Below are positions 11,578 through 23,277 of a stretch of 64,000 nt of DNA, piece after piece. The notes under the pieces are model-generated. The model was not told where the DNA came from. It did no database searches and saw only the letters and a program-made list of their open reading frames with translations. Numbering within the stretch: the first letter of the stretch is position 1; each line of letters begins with the position of its first letter. The DNA is from Centrapalus pauciflorus (lineage: Eukaryota; Streptophyta; Magnoliopsida; Asterales; Asteraceae), in assembly GCA_020465985.1 (NCBI GenBank), contig JAANYP010003749.1, positions 135,929-199,928 on the forward strand, read 5' to 3'. A program made the translations under genes and the position numbers.

Positions 11578-12902
11578 TGTGAAGACCACCCCTTACGGGG
11601 CGGTGCTCACTAGTCTAGGTCCCAATTCATGCAATACAATATCAACCATACTAAGATAGGGTAATTAATTGCGGAATTAAAAATTACAAGTACAAACATT
11701 TTAGGATTAAGTTCATTACAAATTACAGATTTTCAAATTAAAGTTATAAAAGGGTAACATCTAATCTAGTCATAACATCATAAATCGCATCAAGTCTACC
11801 CAAAACCATCACAACTGCTGTCTTCCAATCGGTACCAGAAAGTTGTTGAGTAGTGGTCTAAGAAAGCTTCAAAAGTTGAATCTTGAATGACCTAAGTACT
11901 AGGTCCTGCAGGTGATTTTCCTTTGGCTTTTCCTGTAAAATATTAGAGCAACATCTGTAAGCAAAGCTTAGTGAGTTTATAGATTTTCAATATTAACATG
12001 CGTGTCAAGCGGAGTCATAAATCTAAGCGTGATATGTCTTGGCTGCCGCTACAGCCCTCATGATTGAGATATAGTATCATAAGATCGGATGATGTTCAAG
12101 CCACACTCACGCTTATATCGTGGGGATCAGCCACATACTGGGCTAGCTACCAGTAAGTCAATATGGCGGAACATCGGAGGTCATTACCAAGTTCATAAGA
12201 ACTGGTGAAATAGCCGGGTCTAGAACAATAGACCATAAGGGCTAGTCAAGCTGAATCAATTCTATCAAATGTCTGATCAATAATGGAAGCATATGTCTTA
12301 GAAGTCATGATAACAACGAATCATAAAGCAAAGTCTCAGATAATATTAAATACAATCTGAAAAGATAAGCAAATAGCTATCATGATTCACTGGGCAACAC
12401 CCATCCATGGTGTGCACAGGTCTCAATCCAGCTGATAAATGAATGTCAATAAATGTAACAGCATCAATATATCTCAACCGGATCTGTGCATGTTCAATTT
12501 GAATATCTATAACTCACTGGTTTGGGTCTATATCAAACAGATATATGAATCTGCCACCTAAGTTATCTCAGGATTTTGTCAATCTGCGATCTGTCAATCA
12601 AGTCTCTGACCTGCTTTTAAGTCTTTAAATCTTTAAATCTTTGTTCAGAATATACTGAACCTGTTCAAAATCATTCATGATAATATCATGTCATTTTCAT
12701 CATCTTTATCATCATCATTTTAGTCTTCAAATTCTTGTATTTTATCTGAGTCTGATATTTGATAATTTATCTTATCAATGTCATCATCTTTTGGTCATAA
12801 ATTCTTTAATTCTATCTGATTCTGATAACCGATCACTTATTAATCTTTCATTTGCTTATTTTCTTTATTCTTTCAAAATATTAAAACATTTCATGTGATT
12901 TC

Positions 12903-13190
12903 GGACCTATTAACTTCGGACCATCCGGATTCGGATCATCCGGATCCGGACCAATCCGAATTGAGAGCTCGAATTGGCTAGTCCGAATTTAGCATCCGAA
13001 TTCGGACCAAGTTATGTCCGAACTAGTCATCCGAATTCGGATCAAGTTATGTCCGAACTAGTCATCCGAATACGGATTTGGGACCGAATTTAGGTGTCAT
13101 CCGAATTTCATATATATAAGAACCGAATTGGGAAGCATCCGAATTAGTACTATCCGAAGTATGGGTTCTCATCCGAATTCGGTTCCCTGG
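12903..13190. repeat. TCCGAATTCGGA palindromic word array in Gypsy-G 3' LTR
   Basis: Three exact GAATTCGG cores and about ten variants (ATCCGAATTCGGAC, TCCGGATCCGGA, CCGAATTTAG) in about 290 bp, irregularly spaced. A TATA-like TATATATAAG lies in the array near 13110-13120. The same array is at about 20260-20548 in the other LTR. Confidence 0.8.
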
Positions 13191-13721
13191 ACTTGGACAT
13201 TTTTCCAGAAATGTTCTTCATGTTCTTGGTGATATTCATTCGGATTTTTCATAAAAATTCCCAAAACTTACTTAAATCAACATGCAACTTTATTTTATGT
13301 TATACTATCATTTTTGGGTTGATTTTATATACCTTTCCCTATCAATAACATCATATATGGTTCAAAATCATCCAAAATATGACTCTTTTTGTCAAGAACG
13401 CACTTTTGTCAAAATTTCCGATTTCATAAATAATTTGAAAGATCTAACTCAGAATCTTTGTTTCTTTTTCATCTAATAGCATAATTTTATCAAAATCTTC
13501 AAATTTCTTAAACATGCAACAAGAAATTTCATAGTTTAATCCATTGGTATCGGTATTACACAAAACCGAACCAAACATACCAATATATCGAAATTTAAAG
13601 GAAATTTTACCTTGAATTCTTTGTAACTTCTTGTTGTTTAATGTTTGTAACTCCTCCTTAGCTTAAATTCCGAATCTTTATTGCAAACTTGTGGATTCTT
13701 GGTTAAATTCTTGAGATATCC

Positions 13722-13811
13722 GAGAGTTTAGAGAGAGAGAGTAGAGAGAGAGAGTAAAACTTTTAAATGATGATTAAATTGCCATTAATATGGTTTATAT
13801 ATATATATATA
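13722..13811. repeat. GA-rich and TA microsatellites in LTR
   Basis: Two GAGAGAGAG tracts followed by a TA tract. The TA tract is longer here than in the second LTR (near 21150), one of the few differences between the LTRs. Confidence 0.85.
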
Positions 13812-14066
13812 TTTTAGTTATATTTGTAGTTTAACCCACTAAACTTTTGTATTTTACATCTCTTTATTTTAATCATCCTAATTATATTATAAATATAATT
13901 AAAATTATATTTACTTAATAAAATTTTCATTTCTTAATTACTCTTGCAATATAAATAATATAACAAAATTATATTATTATTTCAAAATCACATATTACAC
14001 GATCAATAAAAAAAAATTAGGTTGTTACAGAATGGGCTCCACCACGCACAAACTTCGTCCCAGAAG

Positions 14067-16209
14067 TTAGCTAGATTCGAACAGACTGGGATAAGTAGCT
14101 TTCATAACATCTCTGGATTCCCAAGACTGATGCGAACCTTTGTGGTGTTTCCACTGGACAAGCACCATCTGTATTTCTTTATTTCTAAGCTTCTTAGTCT
14201 TCGAGTCCAGAATACGTTCTGGCTCTTCAACCACGCGAAGCTTCTCATCAATTTGCAGGTTAACATGTGGTATCTGCACTTCTCTTTCGTCAGCTAAACT
14301 CTTTCTTAAATGACTAACATGGAATACAGGGTGTATTCCAGCTAAGTCAGCCGGTAGTTCAAGACGATAAGATTGATTTCCAATCTTTTCCACAATCTTG
14401 AACGGTCCGATAAATCTCGGAGCTAACTTGTTTCTTTTAATGAACCGTACCACATTCTTCATTGGGGATACTTTCAGCATCACCCAATCGTTAACTGCAA
14501 AACTGATTGATCTATGCCGATTGTCATAATATGATTTCTGCCTGCTTTGAGCTTCAAGAATATTCCTTCTAACAAGTTGAATCTTTTCATGAGTCAACTG
14601 TAGAAGGGCAGGTCCTGCTATTGGCGATTCCCCTGTTTCACGCCAACAAGTAGGAGTTCTGCACTTTCTTCCGTACAGAGCTTCAAAAGGGGCCATCTTG
14701 ATCGTTGAATGATAACTGTTATTGTATGAAAATTCGACCAACGGCAAGTGGTCATCCCAGTTACCACCTAAATCAAGAACGCAGGCACGAAGCATATCTT
14801 CAAGGGTTAGAATAGTACGCTCACTCTGGCCATCTGCATTAGGATGATAAGCAGTACTCATAGAAATCCGAGTACCCATCCCTTCTTGTAGTGCTTGCCA
14901 GAATCTGGATGTGAAGCGACTATCACGATCAGATACGATAGACTTCGGCACACCGTGACGAGAAATAATTTCAGAAATATACAGCTGCGCCAATCTATCG
15001 AGGGAATATGTTTCTTTCATCGAAATGAAATGTGCTGATTTCGTTAATCGGTCAACGACTACCCAGATGGAGTCGTGCTGTCTTTTGGTCTTTGGCAGCT
15101 TCGTAATGAAGTCCATTGTTATATGTTCCCACTTCCATTCAGGAACTGGTAGTGGTTGCATATCCCCAAAGGGACTCTGATGTTCTGCCTTAACCATCTG
15201 ACATACTTTACAGCTTTCAACACATTTTCCGATGTCTTTCTTCATTCCTGGCCACCAGTAGTCAGCTTTTAGATCAAAATACATCTTTGAGCTGCCAGGA
15301 TGAATAGATAACTTGGACTGATGAGCTTCGGATAGAAGAGTGCTACGAATAGAACCATATTTAGGAACCCAGATTTCGGTTTCCCTGAAGACAGTAAAGT
15401 CCCAAATGGTTCAGAGTTAGAAATTGTAATTGCCCTTTAAGATTTTCAGAATCAATATTCTCTTCTTTCAGTGCTTCAGTTTGAGCAACTCTGACGTCTT
15501 CAATAAGATCAGAAGAGAATATAACTGGAGTTAGGGCATAGCAGCACTTTTCAGGATACACTTTTCTACTCAACGCATCCGCGACAACATTTGCTTTGCC
15601 GGGATGATATAAGATCTCGCAATCATAATCCTTGATAAGCTCCAAGGATCGACGCTGTTTCATGTTAAGATCTTTTTGAGTGAAAAGGTATTTGAGACTC
15701 TTATGATCGGTGTAGAGCTGACACCGAGTCCCATATAGATAGTGACGCCAGATTTTCAAAGCAAAGGTAACGGCAGCCAACTCTAGATCATGAGTTGGTG
15801 CACTTTTCTCGTAGTCTTTTAATTGCCTTGAAGCATAGGCAATTACTTTTCCCCTTTGCATCAGAACACATCCTAAGCCAGTACCAGAGGCATCGCTATA
15901 GACGACGAAGTCATCATTACCTTCTGGTAAGGCTAGGATCGGCGCTTGAATAAGCTTTTGCTTCAGAATATCGAATGCCTCTTGCTGTTTATCGGTCCAA
16001 ACGAAAGGAGTATTCTTTCGTGTTAACATCGTAAGTGGTACAGCAATCTTTGAGAAGTCCTTTATGAATCGCCTATAATAACCGACCAATCCAAGGAAAC
16101 TTCGGATTTCTGAGGCATTACGAGGCGTTTGCCATTTCTGAACGGCCTCGACTTTCGAAGGATCAACGGAAATTCCTTCGCCAGAAACAACATGGCCAAG
16201 GAACTGGAT
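14067..16209 (-). CDS. pol: Gypsy-G pol, exon 2: RT end, RNase H, integrase, chromodomain (one frameshift)
   Basis: This continues the polyprotein after the 90-nt intron. It opens with IQFLGHVVSGEGI and FLGLVGYYRRFIKDFS (end of RT). RNase H follows (VYSDASGTGLGCVLMQ, TDHKSLKYLF, VADALSRK). A frameshift lies between about 15364 and 15410. Integrase then follows with its zinc-binding His/Cys residues (HQSKLSIHPG, CVESCKVC), the DDE residues (TMDFITKLP, VSDRDSRF, GQSERT), and the GPY/F-type RFIGPFKIVEKIG. A chromodomain closes it (VVEEPERILDSKTKKLRN, VQWKHHKG, SWES), ending at the stop at 14067-14069. Integrase inserts the cDNA; the chromodomain is thought to guide insertion into heterochromatin. 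Apart from the frameshift the frame is clean. Confidence 0.93.
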
Positions 16210-16299
16210 CTATAAGAATCAAGATAGAAATTCAAATTCTGAGGTGAATCAAAGAATAGTTAAGGAAACAGCTCAAGACATATATATTAAAGATTATAC
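16210..16299 (-). other. Predicted 90-nt spliceosomal intron in Gypsy-G reverse transcriptase
   Basis: The minus-strand donor is CAG|GTATAATC and the acceptor CTTATAG|ATCCAG. The insert is AT-rich, has a branch-like CTTAAC and a T-rich 3' half, and carries an in-frame TAA just after the donor. Removing exactly 90 nt joins FWLRQ to IQFLGH in phase 0, which restores the contiguous RT block known from chromoviruses. Since the flanking frames are open and the element is young, an intron explains this better than decay. Confidence 0.75.
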
Positions 16300-18735
16300 C
16301 TGTCTGAGCCAGAATTCGCATTTAGAAAACTTTGCATAGAGTCTTTCTTTTCTTAATAACTCTAGCAATTGCCGCAGATGAATAGAATGATCAGCCTCCT
16401 TTTTGGAGTAAATCAGAATATCGTCTATGAACACGATAACTGATTTATCCAACATTGGTCTGCACACGCGATTCATGAGATCCATGAACGCCGCTGGTGC
16501 ATTCGTTAATCCAAACGGCATTACGAGAAATTCGTAATGACCGTATCTTGTACGGAAGGCTGTCTTTGGAACATCTTCTTCTCTGACTTTTAACTGATGA
16601 TACCCAGATCGAAGATCTATTTTCGAAAAGTAACTGGCTCCTTGTAACTGATCAAACAGATCATCGATTCTGGGCAGAGGATACTTATTCTTTATTGTAA
16701 CCTTGTTCAACTCGCGGTAGTCGATGCACATACGGAAGGTTCCGTCTTTCTTTTTGACAAATAAGACTGGTGCACCCCACGGAGAAGAACTCGGTCGGAT
16801 AAATCCCTTCTCCAACAGCTCTTGCAGTTGTTTTGACATTTCCTGCATTTCTGCAGGTGCAAGTCTGTATGGAGCTTTTGCAATAGGAGCCGCACCAGGA
16901 ACCAAGTCAATACTGAACTCGACTTGTCGTTCCGGTGGCACTCCAGAAATATCGTCAGGAAATACGTCTGGGAACTCACAGACGATAGGAATGTCGGATA
17001 ATGATTTCTTTTGGGCTTCAGAGATAGATTCAGATGAGACATAGCATACGTAGGATTCATGACCCTTAGAGAAGTATTTGTGAGCCTTTTCTACAGATAT
17101 AAAGCAATGCGCACCTTTCCGCTTCTCGCCCTTGATCTCAAGTACTCGGCCGTCTGAAGATTTGATTCTAATGACTCGCCGGTTGCAGATAATTGTAGCC
17201 TCGTTGTTCATTAGCCAGTCCATGCCGATGATGACATCGAACTCTTTCAATGGAATCGGGATAAGGTCGAGATTGAATACAATATTATCTACGAGTAATG
17301 TGCAGTTTCGATATACAGAATCAGCCATAACAAAGTTGTTACTGGCTGTCTCAATTTCTAGTATAACTGGAAGCTTCGATGGGAACTTAGATAATCTTGA
17401 TGCAAAAGAAGTCGATATGAAAGAACGACTTGCGCCAGAATCAAATAATACGCGAGCAGGTATCGTATTTAACAGAAACGTACCGGTGACTACGTCAGGT
17501 GTTTCTCTCGCCTCTTCAGCCGTTATTTGGAACGCACGTGTCCTTGCAGTTGGTGTTGCAGTAGAACTTTTAACTGTCGACCCTCCAGCTGATGACTGTG
17601 GCTGATAACGTGATCCGCTACGACATTGATACATGAAGTGCCCTTTCTTACCGCATTTCGCACATCCACGTCCCTGCTGTGGACATTCTTCACTACTATG
17701 ACCGATCATGTTGCATGCGAAGCAAGTAACGTCTTCTGGATTGCACAACCCTATATGAGACTTTCTACACCGTTTGCAAAATCGCGGCTCGTTTGTTAGG
17801 GAATAAACTTGTGCTTTCTGTTGTGAACTATGCTGATGGGATTGCTGAGATTGTGACTGAAACTTATTTGGCCTAAAGAATCTGCCAAATCGCTGTTTCT
17901 TTGGAGGAGACGGATTCATCGGGTTAGTAGACGGAGCATATAGCTGATCGCCGTACTCTATGTAACCTCGCTCGATTTGTCTAGCCGCTTCTACCATTTC
18001 CAAGTAACTCTTGTATTTGATCGCGCTCATCGGATGTCTGTACCTTGGATTGAGTCCTACACGAAATCTATTCATCTTTCTCTCCTCGGTAGCTACTTGA
18101 TAGGAAGAGTAGCCGCATAGTCTTGAAAACTCTTGTTCGTATTCATCAACTGTCTTCGTTCCCTGAGTCAGCTGCATCAACTGTACCTCCATTTTATCTC
18201 GTTGGTCAATCGGGCAGTACTTTGCATTGAACATTTCAAGAAACTGCTCCCATTCTAAAGTCTGAATCACCTCCTCACCATAGATACTTCGCTGGGTTTT
18301 CCACCAGGCACGAGCAGCTCCAACAAACAACGCAGACGCGTAGCTCACTTTCTTAGAATCTAAACAGTCAGAGATTCTAAAAATTTCTTCCGTATGACTG
18401 ATCCAATCCATCGCCTGAATCGGATCCACAGTACCCTCGAAATTCAGGGCACCGCTCGCTTTAAAATCTTTAAATTTGCAGCCTTTTGGCTGAGCTATTT
18501 GGGTTTCTGGATTTGAATTATCAGAATCAGATTCATTGGTCTGGACTTGCTTTTCTTTTCTCTTATTTTTCTTTTCTTCACGTCTTTTAGCTTCGGCCTC
18601 ATCTCTGGCACGAAACTGTTCTTGCATCATTTTGTTTTGTTGTTCTGAGTGTTGGGCTAGAAATTGTTGCATCATTTCAAACATTTGTTGTTGGGTCATA
18701 TTGTTGGGAATATCACCTGATCCTGATCCTGACAT
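16300..18735 (-). CDS. gag-pol: Gypsy-G gag-pol, exon 1: gag, protease, reverse transcriptase
   Basis: 812 intact codons from the ATG at 18735. Residues 1-95 form a Gln/Met-rich and charged N-terminus. Residues 95-260 are a retrotrans-gag domain (AARAWWK, FNAKYCP, EYEQEFSRLC). Three CX2C-type clusters follow: CKRCRKSHIGLC (320-331), CFACNMIGHSSEEC (338-351) and CAKCGKKGHFMYQC (358-371). The aspartic protease site DSGAS is at 432-436 with its partner motif IGMDW at 503-507. Reverse transcriptase starts near 620 and shows KIDLRSGYHQ (705) and the catalytic FIDD (769-772). The frame runs into the intron after residue 812. Gag packages the RNA; PR and RT mature the particle and copy the genome. 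There is no stop between gag and pol, as usual for this clade. Confidence 0.96.
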
Positions 18736-18919
18736 CTTCTACTGAAAATTAAAATCAATTAACTATCAGTTTATAGACTTAGATCTATGTACCCTTTTTC
18801 CCATCCTAACAGTCTGTACATCCTATCTCAGTTCAATCCACCTAAATGATTGATACATATGTATTGCTTCAGTTTGAGATCAAGTATACTTACGTAATAC
18901 TTGATTCACTCAAACTAGT
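18736..18919 (-). other. Gypsy-G leader
   Basis: Short untranslated leader between primer-binding site and ATG, without ORF. Unlike the Copia leaders it has no palindromic word array; in G the array is confined to the LTR. Confidence 0.7.
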
Positions 18920-18931
18920 GCTCTGATACCA
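18920..18931 (-). other. Gypsy-G primer-binding site
   Basis: The minus strand reads TGGTATCAGAGC, a perfect initiator tRNA-Met complement, three bases from the LTR at 18935. It shows that the right-hand LTR is the 5' LTR. Confidence 0.95.
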
Positions 18932-18934
18932 ACC

Positions 18935-21383
18935 TGTGAAGACCACCCCTTACGGGGCGGTGCTCACTAGTCTAGGTCCCAATTCATGCAATACAATATC
19001 AACCATACTAAGATAGGGTAATTAATTGCGGAATTAAAAATTACAAGTACAAACATTTTAGGATTAAGTTCATTACAAATTACAGATTTTCAAATTAAAG
19101 TTATAAAAGGGTAACATCTAATCTAGTCATAACATCATAAATCGCATCAAGTCTACCCAAAACCATCACAACTGCTGTCTTCCAATCGGTACCAGAAAGT
19201 TGTTGAGTAGTGGTCTAAGAAAGCTTCAAAACTTGAATCTTGAATGACCTAAGTACTAGGTCCTGCAGGTGATTTTCCTTTGGCTTTTCCTGTAAAATAT
19301 TAGAGCAACATCTGTAAGCAAAGCTTAGTGAGTTTATAGATTTTCAATATTAACATGCGTGTCAAGCGGAGTCATAAATCTAAGCGTGATATGTCTTGGC
19401 TGCCGCTACAGCCCTCATGATTGAGATATAGTATCATAAGATCGGATGATGTTCAAGCCACACTCACGCTTATATCGTGAGGATCAGCCACATACTGGGC
19501 TAGCTACCAGTAAGTCAATATGGCGGAACATCAGAGGTCATTACCAAGTTCATAAGAACTGATGAAATAGCCGGGTCTAGAACAATAGACCATAAGGGCT
19601 AGTCAAGCTGAATCAATTCTATCAAATGTCTGATCAATAATGGAAGCATATGTCTTAGAAGTCATGATAACAACGAATCATAAAGCAAAGTCTGAGATAA
19701 TATTAAATACAATCTGAAAAGATAAGCAAATAGCTATCATGATTCACTGGGCAACACCCATCCATGGTGTGCACAGGTCTCAATCCAGCTGATAAATGAA
19801 TGTCAATAAATGTAACAGCATCAATATATCTCAACCGGATCTGTGCATGTTCAATTTGAATATCTATAACTCACTGGTTTGGGTCTATATCAAACAGATA
19901 TATGAATCTGCCACCTGAGTTATCTCAGGATTTTGTCAATCTGCGATCTGTCAATCAAGTCTCTGACCTGCTTTTAAGTCTTTAAATCTTTAAATCTTTG
20001 TTCAGAATATACTGAACCTGTTCAAAATCATTCATGATAATATCATGTCATTTTCATCATCTTTATCATCATCATTTTAGTCTTCAAATTCTTGTATTTT
20101 ATCTGAGTCTGATATTTGATAATTTATCTTATCAATGTCATCATCTTTTGGTCATAAATTCTTTAATTCTATCTGATTCTGATAACCGATCACTCATTAA
20201 TCTTTCATTTGCTTATTTTCTTTATTCTTTCAAAATATTAAAACATTTCATGTGATTTCGGACCTATTAACTTCGGACCATCCGGATTCGGATCATCCGG
20301 ATCCGGACCAATCCGAATTGAGAGCTCGAATTGGCTAGTCCGAATTTAGCATCCGAATTCGGACCAAGTTATGTCCGAACTAGTCATCCGAATTCGGATC
20401 AAGTTATGTCCGAACTAGTCATCCGAATACGGATTTGGGACCGAATTTAGGTGTCATCCGAATTTCATATATATAAGAACCGAATTGGGAAGCATCCGAA
20501 TTAGTACTATCCGAAGTATGGGTTCTCATCCGAATTCGGTTCCCTGGACTTGGACATTTTTCCAGAAATGTTCTTCATGTTCTTGGTGATATTCATTCGG
20601 ATTTTTCATAAAAATTCCCAAAACTTACTTAAATCAACATGCAACTTTATTTTATGTTATACTATCATTTTTGGGTTGATTTTATATACCTTTCCCTATC
20701 AATAACATCATATATGGTTCAAAATCATCCAAAATATGACTCTTTTTGTCAAGAACGCACTTTTGTCAAAATTTCCGATTTCATAAATAATTTGAAAGAT
20801 CTAACTCAGAATCTTTGTTTCTTTTTCATCTAATAGCATAATTTTATCAAAATCTTCAAATTTCTTAAACATGCAACAAGAAATTTCATAGTTTAATCCA
20901 TTGGTATCGGTATTACACAAAACCGAACCAAACATACCAATATATCGAAATTTAAAGGAAATTTTACCTTGAATTCTTTGTAACTTCTTGTTGTTTAATG
21001 TTTGTAACTCCTCCTTAGCTTAAATTCCGAATCTTTATTGCAAACTTGTGGATTCTTGGTTAAATTCTTGAGATATCCGAGAGTTTAGAGAGAGAGAGTA
21101 GAGAGAGAGAGTAAAACTTTTAAATGATGATTAAATTGCCATTAATATGGTTTATATATATATATTTTAGTTATATTTGTAGTTTAACCCACTAAACTTT
21201 TGTATTTTACATCTCTTTATTTTAATCATCCTAATTATATTATAAATATAATTAAAATTATATTTACTTAATAAAATTTTCATTTCTTAATTACTCTTGC
21301 AATATAAATAATATAACAAAATTATATTATTATTTCAAAATCACATATTACACGATCAATAAAAAAAAAATTAGGTTGTTACA
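18935..21383 (-). repeat. Gypsy-G 5' LTR
   Basis: 2449 bp with termini as in the other LTR. As 5' LTR it would carry the promoter on the minus strand; a TATATATATG run lies inside the word array near 20465-20475. The word array spans about 20260-20548. Confidence 0.96.
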
Positions 21384-21685
21384 CATCACGACTAAGTAAT
21401 AAACAACCAACAGTGTCTATCAGACAAAATGAAGGACCTAGGAACAATTCACTGAATAGATTCCTAAGTCAATTAAGGTCTGGACCCCAACCTGTCATTA
21501 GGATCATACACCTAAGAGGAGTTACACTCCAGTTAGGTCTCATCCTCCTAACAGATATCAGACACCCGGTACCCAGAATTATAACACTGAGATGCATTAT
21601 AAAAGACATTCCTCTAGGGTTGAACAGCAAAGGACAATCCAAAGGCCTAGAGTGAATGTTAATCAGTCAACTCCACTACAGGTCT
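21384..21685 (+). pseudogene. gag: Copia-B gag, C-terminal fragment after Gypsy-G
   Basis: After the second CATCA the gag frame of B resumes: SIRQNEG, RNNSLNRF and a Ser/Arg-rich RSGPQPV match the basic tail that follows the second knuckle in A, C and D. A frameshift lies near 21495. The homology ends at 21680-21685, where AGGTCT is shared with the next, inverted fragment. Confidence 0.8.
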
Positions 21686-22557
21686 AGAAGTAGTTAAATA
21701 CATAAGTGACCCGATGATGGCCCGATATAATGTCGGATGCACATCAGCATCACTATCGGCACCTGGCCCGAGATTGTGATTCACTTGAATTGGAGTACTG
21801 AAATGTGTTGTGAGTTTTGTTCCTTCCATCCTAAAGCGCTCTAATATTTCGTAGACATACTTCGTCTGACGAATGAACAAACCCACCATTCGTTGTTCAA
21901 CTTGTAAACCAAGAAAGAAATTCTGTTCTTCCATCTCACTCATCTCAATTTTAGACTTCAAAACCGTATCAAAATCCTTGCACAACTGTTCATTTGATGA
22001 CCCAAAGATAATGTCGTCCACGTAAACTTGTACCAGTAGAAAATCATCACCTTTCCTCTGAATGAAAAGTGTACTATCTATTCTCCCTCTCTCTAACCCA
22101 TTTTCCAAGTGATGAGTAGACAGTGTCTCGTACCACGCCCTAGGTGCCTGATGTAATCCATACAGAGCCTATCCATTTATATACTCTGTCTGGATACTTA
22201 GGATCTGTATACCCTGGTGGTTGTTCGACATACACCAATTCCTTCACTTTCCCGTACAAGAAGGCACTCTTGACATCTAGTTGATAGACTTTAAAGCCTT
22301 TGAAGGATGTAAATGCGAGAAACAATTGGATTGCTTCAAGCCTTGCTACCGGTGCAAACACTTCATTGTAATCTATTACTTCTTCATGATTGAACCCCAT
22401 TACTACGAGTCTTGCCTTGTTTCGTGTAACGATGCCTCAGTCATCCCTTTTGCACTTAAAGACCCACCCATTAGGTCCCTATTGCTACTTCTCCACGAGG
22501 TAAAGGCACTAACTCCCAGTCTTGTAGTTTCTTGAACTGTGAGAGTTCCTTCTGCAT
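21681..22557 (-). pseudogene. pol: Pol fragment Y: Copia reverse transcriptase, inverted
   Basis: Minus-strand RT only. It starts at MQKELSQFKKL (22557, cut by the LTR of Copia-X), then PRGEVAIGT, FAPVARLEAIQLF, SAFLYGKVKELVYVEQPPG and the catalytic YVDDIIFGSS (near 22015-22050), and ends at GSLMYLTTSRP at the 21681 junction. Frameshifts near 22140 and 22400 show it is dead. It could be the inverted rest of Copia-B or a separate element; the sequence does not decide. Confidence 0.88.
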
Positions 22558-23113
22558 TGTAAGGTCACCACATCTACGGATCTGATCTTGACGCGACGCC
22601 ATCCAATGAGTGCGGAATCCTTGTTAGACGCTTAACAGATCTATCATGCACAGAACACGCATTCGAACACAATGATAGCTGATGTAAGAAACGACGCCAC
22701 ACGGTGTATTGCTTCTAGAAAACTCTCTGAAAACCTTTCTAGCTCGTACGTGTACTCACAAGCTCTGAAATACGGATTATCCAAAGATTATGAAATAAAC
22801 CTGATTAAGTTCTAATTAAACAAGCTAAGTTCGTTTAGGCCCAAGCCCACGAACTTAATTAAATTCAAGCCCAACACCCTATGAACTTAGTTCAACTAAG
22901 TTCGTCTGGGGTGGCCTAAGTTCGTGGCTTAGCCTTAGAACTTATCTTCACAGTCTAGAACTTAACTTCACAGTCTAGAACTTACATGCAAATGTAGATA
23001 TCATACACAATCATGAACTAACATACATGACTTGTATTCATAAAGCCTCATCAATTACTTTTGACTATCTATGGCACAAGTAGACTGCCATTGTCACACA
23101 TGGTGTATAAATA
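22558..23113 (-). repeat. Copia-X 3' LTR
   Basis: 556 bp. On the minus strand it begins TATTTATACACC and ends GGTGACCTTACA. The first bases have drifted from TGTTGG. The AAGTTCG word occurs about six times at 22800-22990. Confidence 0.87.
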
Positions 23114-23124
23114 GACTCCCTCTT
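23114..23124 (-). other. Copia-X polypurine tract
   Basis: On the minus strand AAGAGGGAGTC lies directly before the LTR, equivalent to AAGGGGGAGTC of Copia-C. It primes plus-strand DNA synthesis. Confidence 0.8.
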
Positions 23125-23277
23125 GACGATAGCTTCTAGTAAGATATTTAATGATCTACAGAATTAGGCTTATTTAAATTATTACCTGCATGGAGTCCCT
23201 GCTCAACACAAACCTTCAAAACTCTCTGATATTTCCTGCCTTTAGATTTCCAGCCTTCATGATAGAAAATTGGTTGT

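Larger units (their letters stand above)
11578..14029 (-). repeat. Gypsy-G 3' LTR
   Basis: 2452 bp. On the minus strand it begins TGTAACAACC and ends GTGGTCTTCACA. It is a near-perfect twin of 18935-21383. It contains the TCCGAATTCGGA word array (12903-13190), GA-rich and TA microsatellites (13722-13811), and small ORFs that occur identically in both LTRs and have no coding character. Confidence 0.96.
11578..21383 (-). mobile_element. Gypsy-G, complete Ty3/Gypsy chromovirus (Tekay/Del-like)
   Basis: 9.8-kb complete element on the minus strand with two almost identical 2.45-kb LTRs, an initiator tRNA-Met primer-binding site, and one gag-PR-RT-RH-IN-chromodomain polyprotein. RT precedes integrase, the Ty3/Gypsy order, and a C-terminal chromodomain marks a chromovirus. 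The long LTR and single polyprotein suit the Tekay/Del clade. By eye the LTRs differ by about seven substitutions and two length changes. This is roughly 0.3 percent, so insertion is recent. One frameshift in pol may block activity. Confidence 0.95.
7899..21685 (+). mobile_element. Copia-B, Ty1/Copia element interrupted by Gypsy-G
   Basis: Plus-strand order: LTR (7899-8540), primer-binding site, leader with word array, broken gag up to 11577. Gypsy-G follows (11578-21383). The gag C-terminal region then resumes at 21384 and stops abruptly at 21680-21685, where the sequence switches to minus-strand pol (fragment Y). No pol or 3' LTR of B is present in its own orientation. Confidence 0.88.

Noticed and set aside
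12677..13476. Small ORFs of 73 and 64 codons that occur twice, also at 20034-20833.
   Set aside because: They lie in the two LTR copies of Gypsy-G and are identical because the LTRs are. Low-complexity composition, no domain; not genes.
16724..17605. Plus-strand ORFs of 106 and 157 codons opposite the Gypsy-G polyprotein.
   Set aside because: They are antisense shadows of the intact gag-pol frame.
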